A stretch of 64,000 bases of DNA from positions 2,782,001 through 2,846,000 of the forward strand of contig NZ_CP024123.1 of the NCBI RefSeq assembly GCF_002736105.1. The letters run 5' to 3'. The DNA is from Solibacillus sp. R5-41 (GTDB taxonomy: Bacteria > Bacillota > Bacilli > Bacillales_A > Planococcaceae). A program made the position numbers and the translations under genes. Positions 46,076 through 55,086 of the stretch are shown piece after piece; position 1 is the stretch's first letter; every line of letters starts with the position of its first letter. Below the pieces are notes generated by a model. The model had not been told where the DNA came from. It saw only the letters and a list, made by a program, of their open reading frames with translations, and searched no databases.

Positions 46076-46851
46076 AATATAACCTCTTAATTTATTTTTT
46101 ATTATTCTTCTAGCTCTATGGCAGACATCTTTCTTTCCGTGTTTTAAGGTTGAATTATTAATTTTGTAAAAATTAAGTTGCTCTTTTTACCAAGTTTCAT
46201 GACTATCAGGAAACTTTTGCAGCACTCGCATAACTTTTATAAAGTCTCCTAGTTAACCATCAATTTGGATATCCATTAATGATTGCCGCTCTAATCACTA
46301 GGTCAGTTGGTTTCCACCTGAATTAGCTGTTGTTCGTTTGTTACTGTCATTGATAAAATTCCTTTGTGTATTTTCATCTTCAAAACTACGCTTTTTATGA
46401 GTATTACCAAGAATTTTAATATTTTCGTTACGGATATATATTCATGCTTTTGTTTATCCATTTCAATAACATCAAAGTTATCTGTTGTTCCTTCTATCAC
46501 TTCGTCTAAAGTAAATTCTGCATATTTCCCACGTCATTTTTAGTATGTAATGTGTATTTCTTCGCCTCTTTTGATTTTTTACTTTGATCCAGCTACGCCG
46601 ATGCTACAAAGCAATAGACAGTTTACTTGAAAATAACGAGTTAATTCTTTTGAGCAGGTACAACGAGTTGCAGATTCATTTGAAAAATATGTTTAAAAAA
46701 CTACAGTATTTTTATTCAAGTTTTTAGCTGCTTCATAAAGTTCTTTGTACATTTCGATAATAGCTTGTTATTTATTCACCAATGATGTACACCCGTGTTC
46801 ATCGTTTCAAATAAAGTGGTTAATGTCGATAAGTTTAAACAGAGGGGGATA
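46076..46851. pseudogene. Degenerate leftward coding region between defence and recombinase modules
   Basis: Scattered minus-strand pieces have protein-like text but no continuous frame: EMYKELYEAAKNLNKNTVVF near 46,700-46,760; then AEFTLDEVIEGTTDNFDVIE and MDKQKHEYISVTKI near 46,460-46,520, shifting frame to KILGNTHKKRSFEDENTQRN, then FINDSNKRTTANSGGNQLT near 46,310-46,420. It looks like one former gene (or two) now decayed by frameshifts. Family not recognised. Confidence 0.45.
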
Positions 46852-47478
46852 CTAATCTTCTAAATCATTAAACAAGTCTTCAATTTCACTGTTATTTTTC
46901 ATGACATTCTGAATGTTATAATTAAAGTTTTTGATTAAATTCTTATCTATATTCAATAAAAATTCTTCCTGCATCTTCATTAGATGTTTCGATTTATCCA
47001 TAATATTACTCTGACTAAAAGAAAAAAGTATTGTTTCTAGGTGATGATTTTTGTAATTCATTTTTTCTATTTTATCTTTTAATACGCCAACTTTTTCCTC
47101 AAGTGGTTTTTGTTTATTTAATAACGCAAGATAATCTTTCTCTAATTGCTGCAATAATTTTTTTAAATTAGTTGGATTATCCTTAAGATCGTATATAGAA
47201 TGTAGGGCTTTAAGAAAATCTATATCAATATATTTTATTTCAAATCTTTTTTGATTATAATTATCGATAATAATTCTTCCTTGTCTGTTAGGGATTCTCC
47301 AAAAAGATATATTTATTTCATCTTTAGGATATTTAAACTCACCCTTAGCCAATAAATCGTTAAAGTAAAGATGAACTTCTTTATACTCTAGTTTAGAAGT
47401 TTTCCCATGTTCTTCGACATATGTGTCTAAAAATTCCTCTACCATTTTAACGTCTAGCTCTATTTTATTTCTCCCCAT
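46852..47478 (-). CDS. TnpC-like accessory protein with coiled coil
   Basis: A 208-residue protein starting MGRNKIELDVKMVEEFLDTY. A long coiled coil is predicted at about residues 110-150 (LLQQLEKDYLALLNKQKPLE, EKVGVLKDKIEKMNYKNHHL). Its position, last in a recombinase operon and overlapping the preceding gene by 14 nt, equals that of tnpC in Tn554, which stimulates transposition. It is longer than Tn554 TnpC. The start ATG at 47478 follows GAGGTG. Confidence 0.6.
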   Translation of the reverse strand: MGRNKIELDVKMVEEFLDTYVEEHGKTSKLEYKEVHLYFNDLLAKGEFKYPKDEINISFWRIPNRQGRIIIDNYNQKRFEIKYIDIDFLKALHSIYDLKDNPTNLKKLLQQLEKDYLALLNKQKPLEEKVGVLKDKIEKMNYKNHHLETILFSFSQSNIMDKSKHLMKMQEEFLLNIDKNLIKNFNYNIQNVMKNNSEIEDLFNDLED

Positions 47479-49081
47479 TTTCAATCACCTCTAAACAGAA
47501 AAATTGTTCAAAATTCTTATACTGCAACATTAAGGATTCCAGCTTTTTTGCTTTGATTTTTAGATCATTATCTAGAGGCTTTTCAACCTCAACCATTGTT
47601 TTGAAATTTTGAATCATATTAAATAAAGAAATTATTTCAAAAAAAACTAGTTTTATCTCATCCATTTTTTTATTTCTATGTTCTGTCAATACCTCTTTAT
47701 AAACAAGTACATCATTTTTAGTAATTTTCCAAAAATCACAATCAAAACAACTTTTTACAGGACACTTCATTTCATCTTCAGTGCAAAATCCTATCAATAC
47801 ATCATGCTTTTTTTCATTCAATTCATTGTCTGCTACTATTCGCTTCTTAAAAGTTCTAAACAACGTATGCACATTGTAATCTGAATCATATTTAAACGCA
47901 TTAAATATATTTATTAAATCTAAATCAATTAAGTTCTCGATGTGCGACGAATAATGGTTTTGTGTAAATATTGATGTATGCCCTGATAACTCTGCAATTT
48001 CATGAGAATTATATCCTTGCCTCACTAAATTTATAATTGCCAAATGCCTTGTAACTATTGGTGTGAAAAGTTTGATATCTTCTTTATAATTTTCTAACTC
48101 TTGGCTATTAAAAACAATAGAAATATACTTTTTTAAAGCATAATCTAGATTGCCTCTATTAAAATATTCAGGTAATCTTTGATTCCTTTTTCCTATTATA
48201 GGTAAAGATTTTCTACTAAATAACGTAATTGAACTTCCATATTCACGTGATTCTCTATAATATTTCCTGATAGTCTTGTATAAATTTTCAGGAATTACCA
48301 CCTTTGTAATATTAACCCTTTTATTGTAAGCTTTATTTCTTTTAATTTTTAAATAAATTTTGTTGTTTTCCTTAGTTATGTCTTTATATTTTAATTTGGC
48401 CGCTTCGATAGGCAGAATTGGAACGAACATCGATAACTCCCACCATATTTTAATTAAATAATGTAAAATTTGTACCCTTACAGGTTTCTTTTTCATAATT
48501 CCTTCAAATTCTTTAATTTTATTATGAAAAATCAATAAAAACTTCGTACTAGGTAACAATCTAACGTTGTCATTATACTTAAAACTTAATTTAGAAAAAT
48601 AATTTATAACTTCTACCTTAAGTAAATCCTCAACATAAAAACCAAAATTGATAATTGAAATAGCAATAGTTTTTTGTTTATTGTCTGAAAACTTCTTGAA
48701 TAATAAGCTCAAACTTTCTGTGTTAAGTTTATTAAGATATAAGGATTTTTCGATATAGTCACACAAAACATATAATGAGCGATCAATATTGCGCAAACTA
48801 TATAAAGAGAGATTACTGGCTACCCAACATTTTAAAAGCAACTTTAAATTTCCATCATAATTAAAAATTAAAGAAGTACTATAGTTTGTTGATACTTTTG
48901 AGAAATTAAATGTTATTATTAAATTGTTTTCTTCACAGAATATCTCCCATATATCTTCGTTAATATTACATCTATTATACTTAGATGCGTTTTCCCATTT
49001 TTTTAATGTTTTTTCAGTAACTTCTAAAGTATACTCGTCAAACTCTTCATGATTTAAAATACTTAATGCACCATCATTCAA
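47465..49081 (-). CDS. Tyrosine recombinase-like protein, third of the set
   Basis: The protein has 538 residues. The C-terminal recombinase part has LFTPIVTRHLAIINLVRQGY (box II Arg) and ELSGHTSIFTQNHYSSHIEN (His and the nucleophilic Tyr). The first catalytic Arg, normally in G-L-R-x-x-E-L, is replaced by PILPIEAAKL, so this subunit may be unable to cleave alone. After the Tyr comes a Cys cluster CTEDEMKCPVKSCFDCDFW, as in the larger recombinase. Start: TTG at 49081, 6 nt after GGAGGTG. Confidence 0.7.
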   Translation of the reverse strand: MNDGALSILNHEEFDEYTLEVTEKTLKKWENASKYNRCNINEDIWEIFCEENNLIITFNFSKVSTNYSTSLIFNYDGNLKLLLKCWVASNLSLYSLRNIDRSLYVLCDYIEKSLYLNKLNTESLSLLFKKFSDNKQKTIAISIINFGFYVEDLLKVEVINYFSKLSFKYNDNVRLLPSTKFLLIFHNKIKEFEGIMKKKPVRVQILHYLIKIWWELSMFVPILPIEAAKLKYKDITKENNKIYLKIKRNKAYNKRVNITKVVIPENLYKTIRKYYRESREYGSSITLFSRKSLPIIGKRNQRLPEYFNRGNLDYALKKYISIVFNSQELENYKEDIKLFTPIVTRHLAIINLVRQGYNSHEIAELSGHTSIFTQNHYSSHIENLIDLDLINIFNAFKYDSDYNVHTLFRTFKKRIVADNELNEKKHDVLIGFCTEDEMKCPVKSCFDCDFWKITKNDVLVYKEVLTEHRNKKMDEIKLVFFEIISLFNMIQNFKTMVEVEKPLDNDLKIKAKKLESLMLQYKNFEQFFCLEVIENGEK

Positions 49082-49102
49082 AAAATTCACCTCCAAAGAT
49101 AT

Positions 49103-51709
49103 TTATTTAGGCTTTTGTAGTTTTAACATCTGCCCCTTAAATTCATCAAAATCTTTGGTCATTAAATACTCTATAGATTCTTTACCATATTTTTTGGAAA
49201 AAAATATTAACTGCTTTAAATCTCTAATAATGAGATTATATATTTTCTTTTTATATCCATTCATTCCTTCTGAAAACTCTATTGATTTAAATAGCTCCAG
49301 GTTAGCAAAAAGTTCTTTTATTAAAACATTTACTGAATAAAAATGAGGTACATGGAATACACAATTTTCACAATCCCTTATCATATCAACACAGTTCTTG
49401 AATAAACAACTAATATTTTTGGTTTTACTAATGTTGATTCCAGATACAATTCCCATATAATCATTTATAATTTTTGTTTTATTGTTATTCTCAAAATAAT
49501 CTTTTATATCTATCATATCATTATCAGAAGATTTTATTATGTCTTCGATTATTTGTTGCATTTCTAACGTATCCCCAAAAATATTATTCATCCCTTTTAT
49601 TATTTCATATTTACTGTCAAACTCTAGTTCTTCGAAATTACTTTTTGTAAATTTCACTAGATTTTCATATAGATATCCAAAAAAACCGATATCATAGACT
49701 TCCGAAAGTGTTGCATCCAATCGTTCCTGAGTGACAATAATATATTTCCCTGTACTTACACTATTCCTCTTATGTCCTCTTAGAGTTGCAGCAGCTTCTC
49801 CCACTGAGTTATTGTATATTTCCGATTCAACTTGGTCCACAAGTGTCATCAGTGTTTTATTCATCTTTTTTGATTTAAACTCTATATTTTCTCCAAAAAA
49901 ACTATTTACAACACTATCTGGAAATTTATTGGATTCCAATATAATTTCTCCAACCTTTACAATATTACTGCTTGCCATTTTTAACTGATAACATATTAAA
50001 GCATATGCAAAAGATCTCTTAAGCTCTTCGGGACAATAAATAAGAGCCTTTGTGTTATTTTTTGTATGTATATATGTAACACTACACACATAAAATATAA
50101 TTTCTTCTAATGTATCATCAGTTATATTTCTTTCATTTAAATCATATATAGTTTTAATATTATATTTTGTGAGTAATTCTGGGATGTTAGCCTTGAAATC
50201 AATAGCATTTTGGCTGCGTAATGCTGTAAAAATGTGGAGTAAACTATATAACCAAAACTCAATGTATACTGAATTTTGATTATTTAATACCTTGTTGTTG
50301 ATTATATAGCTTATATGTCTTGAGAGGTCTTTTACTGTATTATATATTATTTTATACTCCTCATATGAATATAACCCTGTTTCTAACCCCACCCTTGCTC
50401 TACCTACAATTAAGTCGCTAGTGTTAATAGTTCTAATTCCTTTAGTTACCAGAACTTTATTTAGAATATTCAAAAACTTCCTGATTTCCATTCTATATAC
50501 TATTGGAACTTCCGAACTAAAAAGAGCTAATTTAATTTCTGCATTTTTGAAATCATATATCTCGTTACCTCTATTGAATTGATATAAAGTTATAGTCGTA
50601 TTCTTTAACTTAATAATTAGATTTTTGGTACTCGCACGCACTTTTTTGGCGAATTTTAATTCTGAATTCACATGTTTGAACCACTCATTCCAAGTTATGT
50701 TTTTCAAGCCATTTATATCAATACCATTTAACTTTAATAATTCAAAGTATGTGCTTATGCTATCCAAGTTGAAATCCAATAATATATTTTTTGATTCGTT
50801 ATTAAACCGTAAAACTTTTAAATATTCATCAAATTCTTGTTTATTATATAAAATTGACTTATTTTTATATCTTTGTGTCCTCAATAAATTGGGGATTTCA
50901 ACTTTAGTTAGCGATGCCAGTAACTCACCTTTCTCTTTAACTAATCCCTCATTTCTTACTAAATCTTTTATCTCATCTAAGTCATAGTAATTCATTTCAA
51001 ATTCTTCACTTAATTGAGCTTGCTTATTCAATAAAACTTTAAAGTCATTTTTTTTTATAAAGACTTTTTTTTTAAATCCTCTAATTGTTAATATATTTTT
51101 ATCCTTTAGCTCAGCATAAAATGAGTCTTTATTTATACTCAGCCGTTGCATTGCATAATTTAATTCTATTACCTCATTAATATTTATAAGACTATTTGAA
51201 TCACTTTTTTTTATAAATGTGGTTTTTGTAAATTTTAACATCTCATAAAACTTAACACCTTCAATTTTTAACTTTTTAATAAATGTTAATTGATCTGAGT
51301 ACATTCCATTTTCATTAAACGCATTATCTATTGAAATAAAATCATTTTGAAATTTTTTTATAGATTCCATCATATAAAAAATATCATTTTCGTTATTGAT
51401 TCTCAAAGGTAGTCTAGTTTCTTTTAAGCCAATATCCTTAGCAAATTCATAAACTTTTTTTAAGTTATTACTATTTGAACTTATTCCAGATAAATGAAGT
51501 GATAGATCAGTTAAGGCTACTCCATTCTTTATGATGTGTTCAACTTCTTGAACATATCTATCTAAGTCCTCCTTTGAATACAATACTTTATTACCAACTG
51601 CTTTACGCTTTACAATAGTTTTTTCTACTAGTTTATTAACAAATCGTTTACTTGAACAACCATAGGCGTATAATTGTCTTACTTTGTTAAATGTAATAAA
51701 TTCATCCAT
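49103..51709 (-). CDS. Large tyrosine recombinase (TnpB-like)
   Basis: An 868-residue protein. The N-terminus (FNKVRQLYAYGCSSKRFVNK) resembles a small HTH. The recombinase part has LHIFTALRSQNAIDFKANIP (first Arg), CPEELKRSFAYALICYQLKM (box II) and GEAAATLRGHKRNSVSTGKYI (His box and Tyr). A Cys cluster NCVDMIRDCENCVFH follows, shared with the third recombinase. It is larger than Tn554 TnpB (about 630 residues). It begins 10 nt after the first recombinase gene stops, with AAGGGTG before the ATG. Confidence 0.75.
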   Translation of the reverse strand: MDEFITFNKVRQLYAYGCSSKRFVNKLVEKTIVKRKAVGNKVLYSKEDLDRYVQEVEHIIKNGVALTDLSLHLSGISSNSNNLKKVYEFAKDIGLKETRLPLRINNENDIFYMMESIKKFQNDFISIDNAFNENGMYSDQLTFIKKLKIEGVKFYEMLKFTKTTFIKKSDSNSLININEVIELNYAMQRLSINKDSFYAELKDKNILTIRGFKKKVFIKKNDFKVLLNKQAQLSEEFEMNYYDLDEIKDLVRNEGLVKEKGELLASLTKVEIPNLLRTQRYKNKSILYNKQEFDEYLKVLRFNNESKNILLDFNLDSISTYFELLKLNGIDINGLKNITWNEWFKHVNSELKFAKKVRASTKNLIIKLKNTTITLYQFNRGNEIYDFKNAEIKLALFSSEVPIVYRMEIRKFLNILNKVLVTKGIRTINTSDLIVGRARVGLETGLYSYEEYKIIYNTVKDLSRHISYIINNKVLNNQNSVYIEFWLYSLLHIFTALRSQNAIDFKANIPELLTKYNIKTIYDLNERNITDDTLEEIIFYVCSVTYIHTKNNTKALIYCPEELKRSFAYALICYQLKMASSNIVKVGEIILESNKFPDSVVNSFFGENIEFKSKKMNKTLMTLVDQVESEIYNNSVGEAAATLRGHKRNSVSTGKYIIVTQERLDATLSEVYDIGFFGYLYENLVKFTKSNFEELEFDSKYEIIKGMNNIFGDTLEMQQIIEDIIKSSDNDMIDIKDYFENNNKTKIINDYMGIVSGINISKTKNISCLFKNCVDMIRDCENCVFHVPHFYSVNVLIKELFANLELFKSIEFSEGMNGYKKKIYNLIIRDLKQLIFFSKKYGKESIEYLMTKDFDEFKGQMLKLQKPK

Positions 51710-51719
51710 CAAATCACCC

Positions 51720-52985
51720 TTATTTCCTTAACATTTTACTAACATTCTTTAAATGATCGATATCTTCTTGTTGCATTATTTTAGGAATGACATCTAGGAT
51801 AGTCTTTGCTTTATTTATTAGAACTATTTTATCTCTATATATTTGAGTTGTATCCACACGTTTGTCATGACGCATTAATCTAACATCTTCTAAGTCCCAC
51901 CCTAGATCATCTAATAAAAAATTAGTAAAAACTCCTCGCCCAAAATGAGAACTCCACTCATGAAGAGTTAAATATTCATAAGTTCTTCTATCTTTGATCA
52001 ACATATAATCTAAAAATAGTTCTTTTACATAATTAAATTTTTTTATATAAGTTTGACCACAAATTGGAGTTCCTTTACCCGAAACAAACATTGCATTTGA
52101 AGTTGTTTTTATTTTATTTCTTCGTTTAAGATGTAGAGTATATATCTCATGTGCAATACCTAAATTTAGAACTATTTGGTTTCTAGGAACTTTTACTTGC
52201 TCATGTACTGAAGAGATTTTATTCTCAAATATCTCATCAAACCTATCTAGCACTATTACAATGTAATAAGGGTCTTTATTTGTAATTGTTTTTGGAAAAG
52301 CATCAATAGTAAGGTTTACAACTTCTCCTTTTCTAAGACCTCCAAAAAACTGTAATGCAATACCTAAAGCAATTTCAGGAACAACTGACAAAGTAAATTC
52401 TAGAAATGTCTTCATATACTCTATCCGATTATTAGGAAAATCATGTATTACTTCGCTGCCTAGTAAATTCCCCGTTCTTTCTTCTTTCGCTAAAACCAAA
52501 CCATATTCAGGATGATCAAACATGTTCTTTTTTATGATAATCATTTTATTTTCAATAAACATATTTGCATATACATCAGAGTGTAGTTTTTCATCTAGAT
52601 AGTCCTTATCCTTTAACCATTTAAAAAACCATTCTAAAACTTTAGCTCTTCTTTTATACGTGTATTCTCCTATCTGATTTAGATATATCCTTTCATTCAG
52701 AAAATTCAGATAATTGATAGCGTGCTGAATTTTTATATCTTTTAAACCTATGTCACCTTCCTCTTCAACTATATAGTTAAGGAATCCTTTTAGGTCTTCC
52801 GCATAAGCTTTAATAGTATTAATTTCAAATTTCCTACGCTCTAGAATATCTTCAATAAATCTAGTTATGGGGTGTGGATAAACTATTTCAGAATTAGCAA
52901 ATCGGATTGACATTATTATTTTCGTTTCCTTGGTATTATCAAACGTTAAAACCTCTCTTTGAATCACACAAAATTTATTTTTCAA
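51720..52985 (-). CDS. Tyrosine recombinase (TnpA-like)
   Basis: The protein has 421 residues. The N-terminal SAM-like domain contains TRFIEDILERRKFEINTIKA. All catalytic boxes are present: QFFGGLRKGEVVNLTID (Arg), LHEWSSHFGRGVFTNFLLDD (H-x-x-R) and LMRHDKRVDTTQIYRDK (H and Tyr). The preferred start is a TTG at 52985, 6 nt after AGGGGAGGA; an ATG at 52913 has a poorer site. The same frame is open without a stop right back to the start of the comGA 5' fragment (53,714), so it can also be read as a ComGA-recombinase fusion. Confidence 0.85.
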   Translation of the reverse strand: MKNKFCVIQREVLTFDNTKETKIIMSIRFANSEIVYPHPITRFIEDILERRKFEINTIKAYAEDLKGFLNYIVEEEGDIGLKDIKIQHAINYLNFLNERIYLNQIGEYTYKRRAKVLEWFFKWLKDKDYLDEKLHSDVYANMFIENKMIIIKKNMFDHPEYGLVLAKEERTGNLLGSEVIHDFPNNRIEYMKTFLEFTLSVVPEIALGIALQFFGGLRKGEVVNLTIDAFPKTITNKDPYYIVIVLDRFDEIFENKISSVHEQVKVPRNQIVLNLGIAHEIYTLHLKRRNKIKTTSNAMFVSGKGTPICGQTYIKKFNYVKELFLDYMLIKDRRTYEYLTLHEWSSHFGRGVFTNFLLDDLGWDLEDVRLMRHDKRVDTTQIYRDKIVLINKAKTILDVIPKIMQQEDIDHLKNVSKMLRK

Positions 52986-53040
52986 ACAAAATCCTCCCCT
53001 TCGTTCAAAATAAAACTTTATATTACTAGTGTTTATACTA

Positions 53041-53062
53041 ATTTTAAACGTTTTAAACATAT
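53041..53062 (-). repeat. Right terminal inverted repeat of the element
   Basis: On the minus strand ATATGTTTAAAACGTTTAAA, then AT, matching the left end (32,456-32,477) at 18 of 22 positions. Confidence 0.6.
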
Positions 53063-53072
53063 TTGTATATAT

Positions 53073-53714
53073 AACATCCGGAGAATGGCGTAAAATCGCT
53101 TTTAGCCCTGTCGCATACGTAACGCCCGCGCGCTCATTAACTTGAATTTGTAACAGTTGCTCTTGGCTACTTTCTACTGGGTCTTCAAGTGATATAACGT
53201 GGCGGGATAACTCATTTGAACAATATTGCACGAGGGAATACAATGAAGTCGTTTTACCTGATCCGGTTGCACCACTTATTAATAATAAACCTTGCGACTG
53301 TGTTACAAGCTGACAAAGTTCCGTGGCGGTTTTGGTATCATAGCACAGGGTTGCAATAGGAAGTGTATAATTTTGACGTAATAATCGGATGGCTAAGCTT
53401 TCTTTTTGAAAGGCAGATGGTAAAGTAGAAATTCTGAAGGAATAGTAATGTTTGTTTAGCTGTTTTTGAAAAGCACCACTTTGAGGTTTTCGCTTTTCAC
53501 TAATATCTAAGGAGGATAAAAACTTGAAATAAGAAATCATTCTGTTTGCAACATCACTTTGTAGTTCGCCAGCATGAATAAATTGCCCATACTTTCGAAA
53601 CATAATTTTGTACTGGTGTTCCCCTGGTAATAAGTGCAAATCTGATGCATCAAAATGGCTCGCCCTTAACAGTAACTGCTCACACTTATGTTTTATAATG
53701 GATTCTTGTTCCAT
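53073..53714 (-). pseudogene. comGA: comGA, 5' fragment (interrupted by the mobile element)
   Basis: About 214 codons of the ATPase ComGA: MEQESIIKHKCEQLLLRASH, FDASDLHLLPGEHQYKIMFR, Walker A LLISGATGSGKTTSLYSLV, the Asp box HVISLEDPVESSQEQLLQIQ, and the end ILRHSPDVI. The start at 53,714 has AAGAGGCG about 6 nt before it. ComGA is the cytosolic motor of the competence pseudopilus. The reading frame runs on without a stop into the recombinase gene of the element. Confidence 0.92.
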
Positions 53715-53945
53715 AAAGACGCCTCTTTTCATCATTTTTTCAAGAATAGTACCGCAAAACTATCTTAGCGTTATTATATATTGAAAAATATTGAAAACCT
53801 ATCGAAAGCTAGAAAGTTTCTTTTTGGACAATGTTTTCTATTAAAATCAACCTTTTTACTACAAAATAAGGTAAAATAATCCTAAGGTTCAAATCAATTT
53901 AGATTATACATACATAAATAACAACGAACGGTTGAGGTGATTAAA

Positions 53946-54644
53946 ATGATACATCCTATTAAAATAACTAGTACATTAGCAGATGAGACGAGATTTTCTA
54001 TTTATGAGTATATGTTACAACATAAAAAACACTTTACTGTACAAAATATTGCTGAAGAATTTAAAATTCATTCCAACGTAGCCCGACTACACTTAACGAA
54101 ACTAGCTGAAATTGGCGCAATTTCATCGGAATATTTAAAAACAGGAAAAGGTGGCCGTCCAGGACGTGTATATAAAATAAAACAAGACGGCATCTCATTA
54201 AGCTTCCCCCGACGTGATCCTTCTCTTTTATTAAATTGGTCGTTGGATTTAATTGCAGAGTTAGGTGATGTTGCTTTAGAAAAAGCAAAGCAGCTCAGTT
54301 ATGAGGATGGCAAACAATTCATCCATGAATTATTAATCGAACGAAAACATCGATTACCACTTCCATTTGATGAAAAAGTCAAGCTTTTAACAAATTCAGC
54401 ACAGCTTATCGGCTATATTCCGGAAGTAACTGAAAACGAAGGCGTAAAAACGCTTATTTTCTCGATTTATAATTGTCCATTCCACGATCAAATTACCCGC
54501 CATGGCGAAATTGTTTGTACGTTACACGAATCATATTTACGTGGTCAAGTAGAGATGTTATTTGAAACAGAAGTTTTTTCTCAATTCGAAAGCATGCTAA
54601 ACTCATGTGATTTTTGCAATTATAAAATCGCGATTCAAAAATAA
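53946..54644 (+). CDS. HTH regulator with C-terminal cysteine (SufR-like) domain
   Basis: The protein has 232 residues. Residues 1-75 are a winged HTH of the ArsR/DeoR kind (ITSTLADETRFSIYEYMLQH; NIAEEFKIHSNVARLHLTKL; wing GKGGRPGRVYKI). The C-terminal part carries the Cys pattern NCPFHDQITRHGEIVC, then SCDFCNYKI, reminiscent of the cluster-binding domain of SufR-like regulators. It is divergent from comGA and conserved there in related bacilli. The start at 53,946 has GAGGTG 6 nt before it. Confidence 0.72.
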   Translation: MIHPIKITSTLADETRFSIYEYMLQHKKHFTVQNIAEEFKIHSNVARLHLTKLAEIGAISSEYLKTGKGGRPGRVYKIKQDGISLSFPRRDPSLLLNWSLDLIAELGDVALEKAKQLSYEDGKQFIHELLIERKHRLPLPFDEKVKLLTNSAQLIGYIPEVTENEGVKTLIFSIYNCPFHDQITRHGEIVCTLHESYLRGQVEMLFETEVFSQFESMLNSCDFCNYKIAIQK

Positions 54645-54766
54645 GTCAATAAATTCCACTTGTTTGTCACAACTATTCCATAAGTTGCAGTTTACTTTAT
54701 AGCGCTTCATGTTTTATAATAGATGAGAGATTATTCGATTCTATTTATAAGGAGGGGAATTCTTCA

Positions 54767-55009
54767 ATGAGCAATATGTATAAAGTTATGGCATTCTGGA
54801 CTGCTATTTTCGCCGTTTTGTTCTACCTTGGTGGTATGAACGAGGTTTCGCTATTATTCGTAGGTAATACTGGTTTATTTTTATTATTAGGCTTCTTAAA
54901 TCTTTCAGAGCGCATGTACATGTACATTTTCGGTGCATATTTAACGGTTTTCTTTGCAGGATTTACGTACTACACAACGTTCTTACACACACCGGGTGGA
55001 GGACACTAA
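54767..55009 (+). CDS. yqgY: DUF2626-family membrane protein (YqgY-like)
   Basis: An 80-residue protein with three membrane segments (VMAFWTAIFAVLFYLGGM; LLFVGNTGLFLLLGFL; MYIFGAYLTVFFAGFTYY) ending in HTPGGGH. This is the DUF2626/YqgY text of Bacillus. Function unknown; the family is restricted to bacilli. The GAGGGGA site lies about 7 nt before the ATG. Confidence 0.85.
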   Translation: MSNMYKVMAFWTAIFAVLFYLGGMNEVSLLFVGNTGLFLLLGFLNLSERMYMYIFGAYLTVFFAGFTYYTTFLHTPGGGH

Positions 55010-55021
55010 TACGAAAAACAA

Positions 55022-55053
55022 AACCGACTAGTCAATGGGCTAGTCGGTTTTTG
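55022..55053 (+). terminator. Terminator of the YqgY-like gene
   Basis: Stem AACCGACTAG / CTAGTCGGTT followed by TTTGTTTT. Confidence 0.85.
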
Positions 55054-55086
55054 TTTTCGGAGTTCTGCCCGTCACGTTGTGTTGGT

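Larger units (their letters stand above)
32442..53070 (-). mobile_element. About 20.6 kb tyrosine-recombinase element inserted in comGA
   Basis: The two comGA halves end at GATGTTATA (53,070-53,079 side) and resume at ATAATGGTTGG (32,441 side). Sharing ATA, they rejoin to [11 protein letters not shown] in frame, the expected family text. The inner termini are an imperfect inverted pair (ATATGTTTTTTACGTTCAAAAT at 32,456-32,477 and its counterpart at 53,041-53,062; 18 of 22 match). No long direct duplication is seen. Three tyrosine-recombinase-type genes and a coiled-coil gene sit at the right end, the defence-type cargo in the rest. Exact ends are uncertain by a few bases. No conjugation genes are visible, so it is more like a Tn554-type transposon than an ICE. 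Confidence 0.85.

Noticed and set aside
32442-53070. Prophage or integrative conjugative element
   Set aside because: No capsid, terminase, lysis, relaxase or mating-pair genes are visible; only recombinases and defence-type cargo.
32442-53070. Target-site duplication at the element ends
   Set aside because: Only a 2-3 nt shared sequence (ATA) is seen, fitting site-specific recombination, not a DDE-type transposase.
51720-53735. One genuine 671-residue fusion protein
   Set aside because: The first part is clearly the broken comGA and the recombinase has its own TTG start with AGGGGAGGA, so two features are annotated. The open frame is kept as a finding.
53740-53940. ComK boxes (AAAA-N5-TTTT) before comGA
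   Set aside because: AAAATCAACCTTTT has 6 bases between the tracts, and AT-rich sequence makes chance matches likely. Not strong enough to list.
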